From: Branchiostoma floridae
Lineage: Eukaryota; Chordata; Leptocardii; Amphioxiformes; Branchiostomatidae
Assembly (NCBI RefSeq): GCF_000003815.2
Contig: NC_049984.1
Location: 10,738,234-10,802,233 of the forward strand
Direction: 5' to 3'
DNA length: 64,000 bases
Under the pieces are notes generated by a model that was given only the letters and a program-made list of their open reading frames with translations, made no database searches and was not told the origin of the DNA. Numbering within the stretch: position 1 is the first letter of the stretch; every line of letters starts with the position of its first letter. Below, piece by piece: positions 24,661 through 37,869 of the stretch. Both the position numbers and the translations under genes were made by a program.

Positions 24661-27600
24661 CCTCCCCACTCTTAATTTAAAAAGCTAAGCTTTGAACAAA
24701 ACCATGAAATCTATGAAGTACGACCGACAAAATCATGCAAAATTTGTTTGCAAAGGATGTCGTACATAACTATAAACACACGCGTTTACTGTTTGTTGAG
24801 ACAGGGTGTCTGGTGTATCTAATAGGTACTAGTATTATCATCATCAGTAAATCTTTTTTTTTCATGGTGTCTACGTGAAAGAACGCCAGGGCCGGCCTGC
24901 TTCGTCATTTCAATGACCTTAGCGTCGGATGTCGACATCCTGAACCTGATTTTGAGATTTCCCTTAAAGACCCTGTTGATCCAATGACAAGCATCCCTGC
25001 TGTGTAGGAAGTTGGAGCCAAAGAAAGTTTCAGCTCCGTTCGTCATGGCGTTCCATTGGGATCATTTGAGAGGCGACATTAAATACCCCGTATGTCAACT
25101 AACTGGAAGAATGACCTCCATCGCGTCCGTTATCAAAGAGAGGACGGCTTAAGAACCGCGCCACGAGTAAGTGGATCTTGTAAGTGAGGCGATGAAAATG
25201 TTATGATTGAAAAGTTAGCGTTGTGTTTGGATACCCGGTAGGTACTTGTGCACAATGTTCAGAGGATTGGGTTTTACAGAAGGCCGTACAGGCACGGATC
25301 AGAATGAAAGCCCGTTCTAACAACCAGCACAATGGGCTGACATCAAGCCCGGGAAAGTAAGCCACTGCCCCGGACTTGTTCTAAACAGAATTCTGCTTCT
25401 TTCTGCTTTATTGTTAGATACATTAGGCTTTGTGACTTACTGATTTATGCCAACATATAGGGTACCAATGTAACACCAGCAGTGCAGGAAGTCCACATAA
25501 CGTCTCCGAAAAAAGACCTCATGTGCCTTCTATGATGATCAATATGCAATGGCTGTACTTTAAAAAAATAGAACACTGCATTGTCCTCGAAACGAGAAAA
25601 GTCATCCTACCATTTAGATCCTAAATACCGTATGGATGATGTAATCAGAAGAATCGCATTAAGATCCCCCTCTTAGGAAGTGGAGGCAGAGATGTTAGGC
25701 ATCATTTAGCTCTCTCCGAGGTTTTCCGTTCAGCACATTGTGAAGGATCCTGGTCTGCCTTTGTCTTTTTGCCATCGTGACACTCAAGACCAGCTTACAA
25801 AGGACCTCCCAGTCGCCAACGACTTACTGTTATTCTAAGCTGTGTTTCTTCTGGGGACCTCCAAGTGGTTGTCTTCACATGGCTGACTTAAGGAGTTGTA
25901 TCACACTTGAGAAGTATTACACGGTGTTTCTCGACTATTGAGAGAACTTACTTAAAAAGGCCGTCACTGGTGAATAAGGTGCCAAGAGGCCGCGGAAGTG
26001 GCCGATTCCCTCTCAAGAGCTTGTCGATGGCCATGTGAGGGCAAAAGGAAGGGAAACTAGCTTAGGTGGAGTGGGGGAAAGGGAATGTTTTGGAGGGTCC
26101 TTATTGTCACTGAGAGGGTGAAGAATTTGAGGTAGTGGCCCATAAGAGGTACTTAGCAGACGTGTTTTCTATTGCTCGATTTTTTCCTATAAGACGACAC
26201 AAGCAACAGGTACGAAATAAGATACAGTCATTTTTCACTCAGAATAAAGTAAATATCAACTTGCAATTATCTGAAATATATCTCAATCTATCATGCTGCA
26301 AGGCCATTATGAAGTATCCATTTACGTTGGTGACGAAGCTGCTTAGTTGTTTGTTCCTCGTCGCCTTGCGTGCAAGTACAACTTTGTTCCTTGTCGAGAA
26401 CTACATTACCCAATTGAGGAATAAAAGGCAGAGCCGTAGTCATACATGGTGGTATTTGTCAGCACCGTTGCGTGACACGGAATAATTCATAACAGCATTT
26501 GTCAAACAGTTTCAGTAGAGTACTCTGCTATCCGCGAGAAGACGACAATTGGACCACTGGCAGCTTCCATGGCTAAATTACTATGCTCTGACAAGCACAA
26601 CGATGAAAAACGACTTGAACGGTACAAGCGGATTGATATAGGAGCATAATACCTGACATTGTCCTGAATGTTCACCCAAATTAAAGACAATATTTGCCTA
26701 ACGCCTGTTGGTAGAATTAGGGGTTATTTTCTTTCCATTATATAAAATGACAGGATAGATTTTCCACTCAAGTTCAAAATTACAGGGTAGTTTCGTGCAG
26801 ACGATTCGCTTGTCACAACAGGCGGCAAAGATCTGGGTGGGAGGTCGGCTTGCCCGGATGTTGACTGGTCAAAAGGCGGAGAAAGTTGGACTTGTGAAAC
26901 TGGTCGCTTGTTGCCGTGTGTTTGTAATCGCCACTTCATGCGATATGGGAGGGAGACAACAAAAACAACGGCAGTCATGATAGGTGTAATGCGATAGGAG
27001 ATGATGCCGCCAAGGTCCGAAAATGCCAATCATCTGTGCCTAAGTATGCTGTGGTTATGTTGACCTCTCAAAACACATGATGCACTGCGTTGATCATTGA
27101 ACGATGATGAACAACTACAACATATTCTGAAGTTCCTTTTCATTAATATATGTTGGTCTTCCATAAAATGCTTTCACATTGTCAGTTGGAAGAAAGGTGT
27201 AGCGTTTCAGTTGAATTGATTTGTGTCTTGCTTTTTTGTATTCCGTTACAACGCAACAATGGAACAATAGTAGACCAAGACACCAAAAGGATAATGATAT
27301 GGGGAGTCTAGCAGACTATTCGCAAGTCCATCACAATATATTATGGACACTGAAACTTTGAAACGTGAAGTTCATGATGTGCATCACTAGACCTGTGTAC
27401 GTTGCAGAAGACGTAGTAAGATGGTCTATATCCGGATGACGGTGAAGCAGATGCTATCTGCGGTTTGCGGGTGAGGAGGCAGCCCGAGTTCGTCAAAGAT
27501 GTCAGGCAGAAGAGGAGCCGCTGGACACCGAATGATCGATGGACGACATAGAGGTAGATAAGGCCTGAAGTAACCCGATTTATACAAAGATGCCGAAGAT

Positions 27601-30600
27601 GATGGCAACAATAGTTAAAGCTGTGAGATAAAAAGCCTCAGGACAAAGATTACCGGAAACCACATAGACGGTTCTGAGATAGTAGCTAACTGAAAGAATA
27701 AGACGTTGAGATGCTATCACGGGTACACATCAGAGATGTCATTACACGTTGATGTATGAAGATTGAAGGACAACCGCTCCTCAAGCATCCATGCTGCCTG
27801 GTTTGAGAGATGGTTTGTTTTGCTTACACTGTGACCCAGTCGGCCCTTTGTACTGGCCCGTGTTTCAACGGGAAGCTGTCGATGCGAGACAGCCGTTGAC
27901 ATTGTTCAAACAAGTGGCCGCTGGACTACCTTTGCGGTTCCTGTTGGGTTTTCTTTGTCTGCTTTTGATGATAAATGAGCGTGGACTCGATGGGTGCTGT
28001 TGTTTCTGCAAGACACAGAGGAACAAGTTTCCGCGACAGGACGTAACATTATGCTGTGTTTGTCGACAACCGTTTGGACAAGTGAGAAATCATGAGCCTG
28101 TCGAGTCTTGGACAAATCATGACCCAGATAATAGCTAACATTTGAGCAGTACTAGTTCTCAGAAGTTAGAAAAGTGAATAAAAATTTAACATTCTTCCAA
28201 TAGATTACCATTGGATGGAAAGTCTTGGGTATAAATGCATATCGAAGTAATATGTGACCAATTTCAAATAAATGATTAAAGACAGTCAAACATGTCTATA
28301 AAGGTTTGAAAATTCTACCAGAAACCACTTTCCTAATACATGTAACTGGTGGGTATTTTATTTACATTTACATAGACAATGGAGTCTTTGTTTAAAGCTA
28401 ATTGTGATCGATGGCAATAGTATAATGGATATTTTACCTGATTATCTTTTGCCTTTAACTGTAACTTGAGAGGGATGGTAACTCTGAGAAGTTGAAAAAA
28501 ATATTTCAAGATTCTAGACAGGTACTTCCTTCCTTTGACACCGCTGTCCTAGATAATTCAGGGCTCGTCCTCATGCTGATTTGGTGCGAAAGATTACGGT
28601 ATGAAATATTGAAGAAAATTGGAAGGCAAATGCACGCGCATTGAAGTAATTATCTTATTCGTCATGCTGTCAACGTCCGGATGCATCGAGTTGATTGTCG
28701 GGGGGAATCAGTGTCGGGTTACAACACTGGAAAAGACCTCTTTTGTCCTGTTTCAAACAAGTGTCCGCTACAAACACCGAGGTCATAACGGCTTTTAGTA
28801 TAGTTCGTTATATGTGCATAATAAGTATGATAGAACGGGGCATTTGTCGTTTCTGTGGAAGACTTATGTGTGCATGTAGAGGCTGTCATTAAAAAGTCCA
28901 TTTAGATAATAACACGGGGTGGGCTGTACTCGTCCCATCCGCTCCACTACCCTTCCAGGTGGCTCTGTGACGTCATCACCCTGATTCATCATTCAAGACA
29001 TCGCCCTCTTAAATCTGCTTGATTGCCGGAGCCTTAAGAGCAATTTCTGATCCTTTTTAATTTCCACTTTGTTCCAGGTTGATTTCAATTGATTATGGAT
29101 TTGTCGGCAGTTGGTCGTTCTTGTGTGGTAGGATGGGAGGCGTGTCGTCGGCTGGGATGACTAGCTAGGGACATAAAACTCTACACAGCGATGACGCCTT
29201 GTTCAACATGTTCAACAAAAGTACAACAAGATATTGTGATACCATTGCCAAGAGCTAGTCTACCGAGCCAGCAGGTTTGCCTCAATTCTAAGAAGGCTAC
29301 CGGTGGATTCTGGTGGTTTCGTGGGTCAAAAATGATTATGGCCGAAATGTAGCCTTTCCTGTTGTTACCTTACTTACCTTATGTAGCTGGACGGCACCTG
29401 TACACAGAATTTCTACATTCTAGAGTCAAATTACACCGAAAGAAATATTCCGAGTGGCAACTCGACTGGCAATAACCTTACGGCAGGATAGTCTGCAATC
29501 TCAATAGAACAGATGGGCTTCGTTAATACGGGATTAGTCTGTGGGACGGTATGAATGTCAGGGTCAATGCTGGAGGCGGAAACACACAAAACGATCCCCT
29601 CACGGCATTACCTCCGTGTTGGTAGATTTGCACGACTGCTCTTTCTTACAAAAAAACTTAAGACGGCGTATCTGTTCATCCAGTCGAGTCATAAGACTAA
29701 TGAGACTGTAAACCTAATTCTATTCCGACTCAGACACGCAAAATGAAATAAAGGCCTCGTAAATTTGTCACAAGTACTCAACGACCTGTTCAAACCCATG
29801 TACGATAAAAGGCTGCATGCCAAGATCCATTTATCAGGAGTCATACAAGTGACATAACCATGCTATCGCAGGCATTTTAAATGTAAATCCTGCTGCGCTT
29901 CTAAACGGTTGCGTTCGCTTCTAGCGCCGCCCGAGCCGAGGATCACCCAAACCTATCATTAGCCTCCCCTTCAGGAGGTCGCCCTGTTCTCTAGCTGAGC
30001 CGTGTAACAATGGGCTCAATTCCACGGAAGAGAATTCCTAAATGTCGTAATGAAGTAGTTCTACGACAAAGGATTAAATTGTCAAACGGCAGAGTGCGGC
30101 AATTGGAGAACTCCGTTCTTTTCTAAAAAATCCAGCGAAATGCCACCCGTGCCTTAAAATGGTCTCCTGGGATTGTGTTTAGTAGGTAACACATGGCGGG
30201 GCGCACAACGCGACGGCAAAAAGATCAAAGCGGTTAAACGTCATGCACTAGAAACGTTCTTGGTCTAAAAACGGCACGGATAATGTGCAATAAATCAAGA
30301 AGGACAAATCTTTTGATTAAAGACGTATTTCCTGCGATGCAGGTGTTGTGCGGGTGTTTGTTACACCTGGAGGCGGTGTGGCGGCGGTTTCAGCGGTGGA
30401 TCAGTTTTCATGGGCCGCTAGCATCGCCCGCTGTGTGGCTCCTCTCCACACACAGATGTTTTGTGTCTCACACATAAGCGACACCATTGTTCCTGGAGAA
30501 CAAAACAGTTCACGGTGTACACAACGTCTGTCGTCCGACGACTCACCTGGAAATGATTCTAGATGACCTCATAGATACGTACTTAATTCCCTACACTCTG

Positions 30601-32154
30601 TAATAAACTTTAAACTTCAATTAGTTGTGTGGGTTTAGTCTTCTAATTCATGTCACAAAAGAATGCTAACCGTGATGTATACGGTAATGCGGTTGCAAAA
30701 CTTTATGATGCCACTTGCAATACTTTCTACGCCGTACATATCACCAATGAACGAATCAATGTAAGCAAAGTTACACGTATTGCAACATTCGCATATTATT
30801 GAAGTCAAAGTTTATTCCATTGCCCACACACGGAGAGTACAAATGTACTTTAGAAGTTGAACTGGTCAGTCATTATGGACATGGTCTCCATGGATCAGAC
30901 CACCATCCCCTACGGGGCAGGACACTGAGTCCACTGACAATTAGCCGAGTTTAGGCGTGATGGATGCTCAATATGCGCGGGATAATTTTTGACCACACGC
31001 TACTGAGACACCGAGATGATGCTTAAGTAAAGTGGTTGATGACAGCGTCAGTGACGCTGAAGGCAATGCCTGGACATGTATGATCGATCATCCTCCTGAC
31101 ACGGTCCTCTCCCATCAAATTTAGAGTTTTGTGACCATTTACTGCCACTAAAACTCGGACAGTCCCAATTCCCAATCGAGGTCCTCGACGGTCCCTTCGA
31201 ACACTAAGATTTGACAGATCTCTCGACGATTTCATAAACAAGAAACGATTGTTCACGTTTTGCGTGTTTTTCTGTCTACTCATTAAATCATACAATTATG
31301 CACAAATGAAATGAACGGTCACCAATTTTGTCGATGTATGGTCGTTCAGCGATCCCTGTCTAGCATGTCTAGTAGAAAGAAAGTCTAACTTTGGAACTTT
31401 TTCGAGCTGCGGTATTAAAGAATTCATCAGTTATCACCATTTGCACATATCATATCCACTAAAAATCAGTTACATTGTTTTTACAATGTTTCTGGGTAGT
31501 TTGAAATGCAGGTCATTGACCTGGGTGCATCCTTCTGTTAAAATAAATAAGGTGTCAAACTGTCAAACGTCAGCAACTGAACGCAGCATGCACGTATAGT
31601 GACAATTCTTGTATTCTGTCCTATAAACTTTAAAGTTTTCCCTACTCGGAGATTTAATAATATATACCACATCAATGACTCAAGTCTCGTGCTAGCTGAT
31701 ACCAGTTGACCTGTTCCTCGTATAGACGGTAGGAAAGGAAATACTGACATGGCAATTTGAACAAGATAACCCAGTTATCTTGCGGTCCGGCACGTTTGTG
31801 GCCTAACCTTGACTTTATTCCCTTGGCAGCGGATGGCGTTGTCACCGGGTGATCAAAGTTGTGGGTAGTTAGCTTTGGGACGATTTATGACGTGGGATTA
31901 CGTCGAACAATCTGTTGGGGAAACAGGGGTGAGGGTCATCAATCGCTGATGGAGAGTTCGGAAATGGAGGTTTTATTCGTACCAGTTGTTTCGGAAATAT
32001 CGCACATAATTCTTGGATCACAATCGGCACCGCCGTCACGGCGGACCACACGGGTCACGTCACTGGGACTTCTCATGCCTCCTGACGTGGTTTTACTGCT
32101 GCTTATTACGTTATCAGGCGACAAGGTTGTTTTGTGGTCAGGGACGTTGACTTA
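24661..32154. other. Gene-free CpG-retaining DNA
   Basis: No exon, RNA gene or clear repeat is recognised. A GC-rich, motif-dense patch at 30,330-30,540 (GGCGGTGTGGCGGCGG, then CTCTCCACACACAG) could be regulatory. A 115-codon frame at 27,791-28,138 contains Cys pairs but no proper zinc-finger spacing. Confidence 0.4.
31242..31345 (+). repeat. Diverged dispersed repeat, copy 1
   Basis: Contains AACGATTGTTCACGTTTTGC, CTGTCTACTCATTAAATC and a later GTCGTTCAGCGA. Matches 34,688-34,810 in the same order with many differences. Confidence 0.35.
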
Positions 32155-32450
32155 AGGTAGAATCCAAAAGTTCTGGGTTCGAACTCCGTGCAGGTTCCAG
32201 TGCAGTGCCCTTAGAACATGGCGCTTAAAACCTATTTCGTCTCTCGGCTCCTGTACAAATGAGCACCTGGCTTCGGTTAGGGACGTAAATCCAGAGAGCC
32301 CATGTTTCAGTACAGACATACCTCGAGCATAGGGTAGGGGTCCATCCCGGTGTGAGTTGACCAAACTTTACAGTCTGGCCATCTTGACATCTTGAAAATG
32401 TGTCACCTGTCATGTCAATCCTTCCACAAGTGTGTTGATTCTTGATGAAT
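32155..32450 (+). mobile_element. tRNA-derived SINE copy, head degraded
   Basis: Carries a good B box, GGGTTCGAACTCC (32175-32187), then AGTGCCCTTAGAAC, GAGCACCTGGCTTCGGTTAGG and a tail shared with 41.4-41.64 kb: TAGGGGTCC, CCCGGTGTGAGT, TACAGTCTGG and TCAATCCTTCCACAA. No A box or cloverleaf remains, so it is not a tRNA gene. Confidence 0.6.
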
Positions 32451-34332
32451 TAGGATGGATGCATTTTTTTAAAATTTAGCATCATGTGAATGGACTGAGG
32501 AATCATTATGTTTTGTTGGTCTCAAAAGCTAGTTAACGCATAATTATATCATATGTCACTTTTCCACTTGTTCCTTCATGGTGAATTACAGTTTCTAATG
32601 GCAGGTGGTAAACAAACAAACAAGTCACCAAATCGACGTAAACGTGCCATCATCAAAAAGATTCCTCGCGGCAATGGATTAGAGGGTCTCAACTAATGGG
32701 GGATAATTTATTACCTGGAATGATAAGGGTATCTTTTCTCCACTTCTGTGGTAAGCGTCCAACAATGGTCGACCCACTTATATTTGGATATCTCGCAAAA
32801 GAATGGATTCATTAAGAAATCTGTTAAAATCTCACCCTTCCAATTGCATAATTCGAGGATCTAGTTAGATTAGTGCATTTAAGTGATCGGCGTAGAAGAT
32901 AGCGCCAAAGATAACCGTTTTCTTTTTAAATTGTCTATCTGTGTGTGCAGTGAGTTTAAGTCGCAGAACAATCGCTTCTGTTTCCCGGACCACACAAAGA
33001 CTGTCGGGTGTATTCATAACTATTGTTTGTGAGTTGACTTGCCCATTGTTTGTCATATGGACGGTATGACATTGTCATCTTTGCCATGATCAAACTTTGA
33101 TAGTATCGTCGGTGATTGTACTGTTCTTGGGACGGGGAAAGTCGAGTTGATACAGCAAGATTCAAATTATTTCCATGATCATTTTTCTTTATTCCATTAC
33201 CAGCATTTTGCCTTTATATAGTTTATTTTGTGTGACATGAGAATGACGCCAAAAGTGCAAGTCTGGCCATTATGAATTCTGCCCATATGATGTTGTAATG
33301 AACCAGAAAATGTGCCGACAATTGTGGAAAGGCGTCGGCGTCTGGGAGACCGAGAGTCATTCTTACCGGAATTAAGCCGGATCTGTGGCCAACAATATCA
33401 CAAATTTTCCAGGTGTTGGCGTCTGACGTCTATCAAAACAATATGTGCATTGTGAGACCCAATTTGGCTAAATCCGTTAACCATGGCAGCATATACTAGA
33501 CCATACCCGACCATTGTAGCAGTAACGTCATTTACCATATCACGTTCTCGCTAACTACACTCTGATACTATATACAGACGACACTAAAAATACTAGCATA
33601 ACCCATACGTACGTCCAACTCCATTAGTGTACATACACGTACAGATCTGAGATAAAATTGGATCTGTTACGAGCTAAGTTGCTAAATCGAGTGTTTAGCC
33701 GTGAGCTCAAGGAGGCGTTACGGTGAACAATGTCAGCAATTATCCGGTCTTTGGGTCTAAATACCCCCCTAAACATTCCTGGCAAAGACGAAGTGATCTC
33801 AGAATTAACCCTGGTCGCGGCGCAGCTCGTTAAGTGATACCTGAGGGAGGCGGGCCAGACGCGCTGTCTTGGGCTGACATTTCGCGCAAACCTCCACATA
33901 CAATGCCACCTCTATGTCATATCATTGATATCATCATCAAACCATACCACACACCTGGCTGTACTAAAAGGTCAGATGTTGTCGCCAAAGCCTCTAAATC
34001 AACGTTTCTGCCCGCCTCTTTGGTAATGGTTTACGAAAATCAAAGTCGGCGAATGATGTGACCTTTGCCGATGATTATGTTCCGTCGAGGGCAGGGTTTG
34101 TGAAACACTCCCGTACTTGGGAACTTTTAATCCCCTCCCCAGACAACGGGATCAAACTATTAAACATAGCAACAATGACCAGAGCTAAACCAGGTAACCG
34201 AACTGTCATTAGTCGGACATAGGGGGTAGGTTTAATGGGACAAAGTGGATGAAATGGGGAGTCTTTCTTTTACCGCACACATAGTGACATACATGCAAAA
34301 CGGCCTAAGGCCAAGTTAATATGGGCGTCATT

Positions 34333-34585
34333 TATATTCAAGTCCGTATGAGGTCCGTATGAAGTTCTTAGCCTCTACCAGTCTCCACGGGTCGCTGGAA
34401 AATGGGAGAAATTGTAGAAATATAGACACATAACATGCCAGAGGAGTTAGCTGGCCGAAGAGTATCGTTTGCGACCAGCTCATTCCACTGGCGTGTTATC
34501 TGGCCATTTTTTTCTCACGGCGACCCGTGGAGCCTGGTAGAGGCTAAGAACTCCGTATGCGGACCTCATACGGACTTAAATATAT
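34333..34585. mobile_element. Foldback (inverted-repeat) element, about 250 bp
   Basis: The left arm (34333-34395) and right arm (34520-34585) are inverted copies of about 60 bp: AAGTCCGTATGAGGTCCG on the left, its complement near 34577 on the right, then TTCTTAGCCTCTACCAG and CCACGGGTCGC. Pairing resumes inside (CATAACATGCCAGAGG against CCACTGGCGTGTTATC), so nearly the whole element folds on itself. No coding capacity. A non-autonomous DNA transposon; the family is not recognised. Confidence 0.7.
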
Positions 34586-34687
34586 ACGAACGTGTGAACT
34601 CACCTTTACAACACCTTTCTTCTAGAGTGACGAAAGCTTTGACAGATAGCTTATAGAATTTCGTAGATAAATAAATACATGTACATA

Positions 34688-34810
34688 AAGAACGATTTGT
34701 TTACATTTTGCGTGTTTGCTGTCTTTTTAGTCATACTTTACATCCTGCATCATATTCCAATTTTGACAACAGTGGTTACACAGACCTAATGTTAGTCGCT
34801 CAGCGAACGC
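34688..34810 (+). repeat. Diverged dispersed repeat, copy 2
   Basis: AACGATTTGTTTACATTTTGC, TGCTGTCTTTTTAGTCATAC and GTCGCTCAGCGAACG match 31,242-31,345 in order. It lies about 100 bp right of the foldback element. Confidence 0.35.
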
Positions 34811-36420
34811 CGTCTGGTGGAAAGAAGGCCTAATCAAGAAACATAAGAAAGACCATGCATGATAGAGAATGGCGACTAAAGCTACTGTCTTAATGCGGAT
34901 ATATTTCCCATCGAGTATAGATGGGTCTTATCGACAATGAAGGATGACAAAACAGTTCTTTTGGACTAATAATCTACCAATGGCTCCATGTCCCCAGAGA
35001 CACCCATAATAAGCATGTGAAAAAGCTGACAATATGCCTCATATTATCCAGTATTTTGTCTTTTTACATCTCCTAAAACAACATTCATTAACATCAAGAT
35101 CTCTTAAGATGGTCACTGGGAAACGCCAATGTAACTCGAACGTCGAAAAAAAAATACAGACTTTTTTGTCATACTATAGATTTATGTATATTCATATTTT
35201 CTCTATCTCTTTACTTTGGCACTTTTAAAGACTCCTTGCTGTAAGTTTAAATTTCCTATGAAGTAATTTCACAAGCAATACCGTTTACAGTTTCTCTTGA
35301 GTCGAATAAACACTATACCATATGTACGTATATTCTGGCGTATGTACTGCTGGCTGTCCAATGAAAGTTATGTAGCCTAGCAGAAAGTCGTAGACGCAGA
35401 ATTGAAAACACGGGATCAAATATTAACCAAACCCGAGGATAGAATTATACACATCCTGTATACTGCAGTCCCTAATACGGACAATACATTTGAAATGACT
35501 CAAGTACCAGTCAAATACCTTGCCAGATCAGGACGTCGTACTTTAAGACTTACAGGTTATATTTTGCACCTGTAGCTGTTAAGGTCCGGTCAGAAACCTC
35601 GCACGATCGTCGTACAATCACAAAATCCGGCTGTGTTGTAACGGAAAAGACTGTCGTAAGTTCCATGTGTGCTTGGTCTGAAAGCGCCAAGTTCAAAATC
35701 GTAGGACGGCCTACTATGAATGTCATCGCGCTATAAGGGGTATTCAATGGTTGTCACAACAGATTAATCTATACTTTTTTATTCAGACTCTCCAAAGTTG
35801 CTTTTTCCTGCCGTCAACCTCACACGACACTAACTAACGAGACTCTCTGACAGGAAACAGGCTGCCATCTTCACGGTCTAAGTCTCGGGTCTCACCTACC
35901 CCAGACCTGTCTACGGTGGACTATTTTCTTGTCATCGCGTCTTTAGAGTTTCAGCCCAAAATTGTCCATCATAAAACATTTCTAATCTGCCCTAATCCGC
36001 CAGTGTACGGGAACAGAGGTGCCAAGCCACGCCCTCGAGACATCTAAATCTGAGACTCAACATTTCAAAACCTTCCCAGCAACAAGCTAAAGACCTCCTT
36101 TATTACCTAACCCCGCAGGGCCGGTGTTGTCTCGCCAAGGGACTCAGGCTGTCATCCCAAATCTTGTTCTATTTTACTGTTCGTCTTAACGACATTATAA
36201 GCTTTCAGTGGATTTGAAGAATGGTGAAGTCTCAATCAGTGGGTATCTTACCCTTGTGTATTTGCCAAAGGGGGTATGAAAAGATCGGACGACCCAGGAC
36301 TGGACGGCGACACGTTTTAAAAGGTTCTAATGAACGTTTATGAAGATAGTATCAACTAGAAAGGCCGACATTTGCTTGAGAGCACATGCAGCATATTTCA
36401 GCCATCTCCCTCCCCATGCA
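34811..36420. other. Gene-free DNA, nothing recognised
   Basis: No exon, RNA or repeat unit is visible. Only short frames of up to about 65 codons occur. Confidence 0.4.
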
Positions 36421-36424
36421 ACAG

Positions 36425-37150
36425 TAGACTACTCCAAAATCACCCATGTGCAAAAATCGAACGCTTTTGTTTAAAAGTCACTTCCACTAATGACACATAA
36501 TGAAACACCCAAAAATGAATCTTACAAAATTCCTAGTGCAAGAATGGACTCTTCCAGTGCACCCCATGTGAATTTGCACAATAGACCAGTCCAGAAATAA
36601 TCCCACTGACAACATGGCCAAGGTTGAACTAAGCAAAATAGGCATGAAAAGGTAAAATAGACCAGTCCAAAAACACTTCCACTAAAAATGGAATATTGAA
36701 TCATCACCTTTCTAAAACTAAATTTGAAAACATCTCCATGCAAGAATGGACTCTTCTTGCGATGCCCCTATATAAAGTGGTGCAGTCCAAAAATACATCC
36801 ACTAAAATTGGACTTGGACGTAATCACCAAAGTACCAAAAATGGATTTAAAAAATCCCCCCATGTAAGGATGGACTCTTCCAGCACAACCTATGTAAGAT
36901 TGCAAAGTTGACCAGTCAAAAAATAACCACACTGAAACACTTTGACATATCAAATCACCAAAGTCCATAAACAAATTTTAAAAAATGCCCCCCTCCATGC
37001 AAGAATGGACTCTTCCAGTACACCCCATGTAAAATTGCAAAATAGTCCAATTCAAAAATACTCCCACTGAGAGACATTATATAATCAACAGTCCAAAGAT
37101 GAATTTAAAAACTATGTACCCCCTCCGTGCCAGAATGGACTCATCTAGAT
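36425..37150. repeat. Degenerate tandem repeat, unit about 125-135 bp
   Basis: The core AGAATGGACTCTTCCAG (with variants) starts at 36541, 36743, 36867, 37002 and 37132. Each is followed by a CACCCCATGTNAATTTGCA-like part, then GACCAGTCCAAAAATA and TCCCACTGA. Steps are 202, 124, 135 and 130 bp; the first includes an extra partial unit. Overlapping frames here are repeat translations. Confidence 0.85.
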
Positions 37151-37284
37151 AACACCGGGCTCACTGATTGGCTGCCAATCCCCTTCGGGATGTTGACTCA
37201 GCTGCAGGCTACGTGATTGGTTGCCTCTTTAATCAAGTTACTAGTACATATAGACATGTGCACATGCTGTCTTCAGGTGGGAGA

Positions 37285-37310
37285 GGTCAACGACCTTGAG
37301 GTCGTTGACC
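37285..37310. repeat. Perfect 11-bp hairpin with nuclear-receptor half-sites
   Basis: The arms GGTCAACGACC and GGTCGTTGACC are exact complements around a TTGA loop. The middle reads GACCTTGAGGTC, containing TCAAGGTC on the minus strand, the extended half-site of ERR/SF-1-type receptors. Confidence 0.6.
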
Positions 37311-37349
37311 CTCTGGCCAGTGGAGAATTACCAAAAAAGTCCCCAAATA

Positions 37350-37800
37350 TATCATTTTGAAGTGGTTTATGCCAGAAATTATACATGGGTCATTTGAATG
37401 AATATCTAGTGCACCTATTTACCAAAATGTAGGTCATTTGGTTACAAGACCAGGGAACAGGAGCCAAAAGCGTACGTTTTTGGTCAAACAATGGCCCCAA
37501 AATTCCATAATTAAGCATTTTGTTGTACCGTATGCCAAAAGTGTTAATGAATTCATGTGCGCATATGTAGACAGCACTCCTACACCAAATTTCATGTCAT
37601 TTGGTTGTAAAATAGGGGTATAGGAGCCAAAAATGTCATTTTGGGGGCAAAAAATGCCAAAATTAAGCATTTTGCTGTACCGTATGCCAAAATTGTTTTG
37701 GATTTTTGTGGGCATATCATCAAGGCACCTCTGTACCAAATTTCAGGTCATTCGGCTGTAATACCAGGGTACAGGGGGGCAAAATGTACATAAAAATTGC
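37350..37800. repeat. Tandem repeat, three units of about 152 bp
   Basis: GTCATTTGGTTACAAGACC at about 37432, a variant at about 37592 and another at about 37746 each precede a CAGGAGCCAAAA-like part. TTAAGCATTTTGTTGTACCG at 37511 recurs as TTAAGCATTTTGCTGTACCG at 37663. This block directly follows the 130-bp repeat block but shares no unit with it. Confidence 0.8.
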
Positions 37801-37869
37801 AAAAATATGAATAAAATCATTTTAAAGGAAGATATGAAATAAATGAGAAAAAAGCACCTGGGTAGTGAC

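Noticed and set aside
27791-28138. Frame with Cys pairs resembling a zinc-binding domain
   Set aside because: The spacing of Cys and His fits no RING, LIM or C2H2 pattern; the rest is not protein-like.
28695-28892. Second Cys-rich frame with some likeness to 27.8-28.1 kb
   Set aside because: Shared blocks are short and scattered; not enough for a duplicated gene or repeat.
32160-32230. Possible tRNA gene from the B box GGTTCGAACTCC
   Set aside because: No A box or cloverleaf is present and SINE core motifs follow; it is a SINE.
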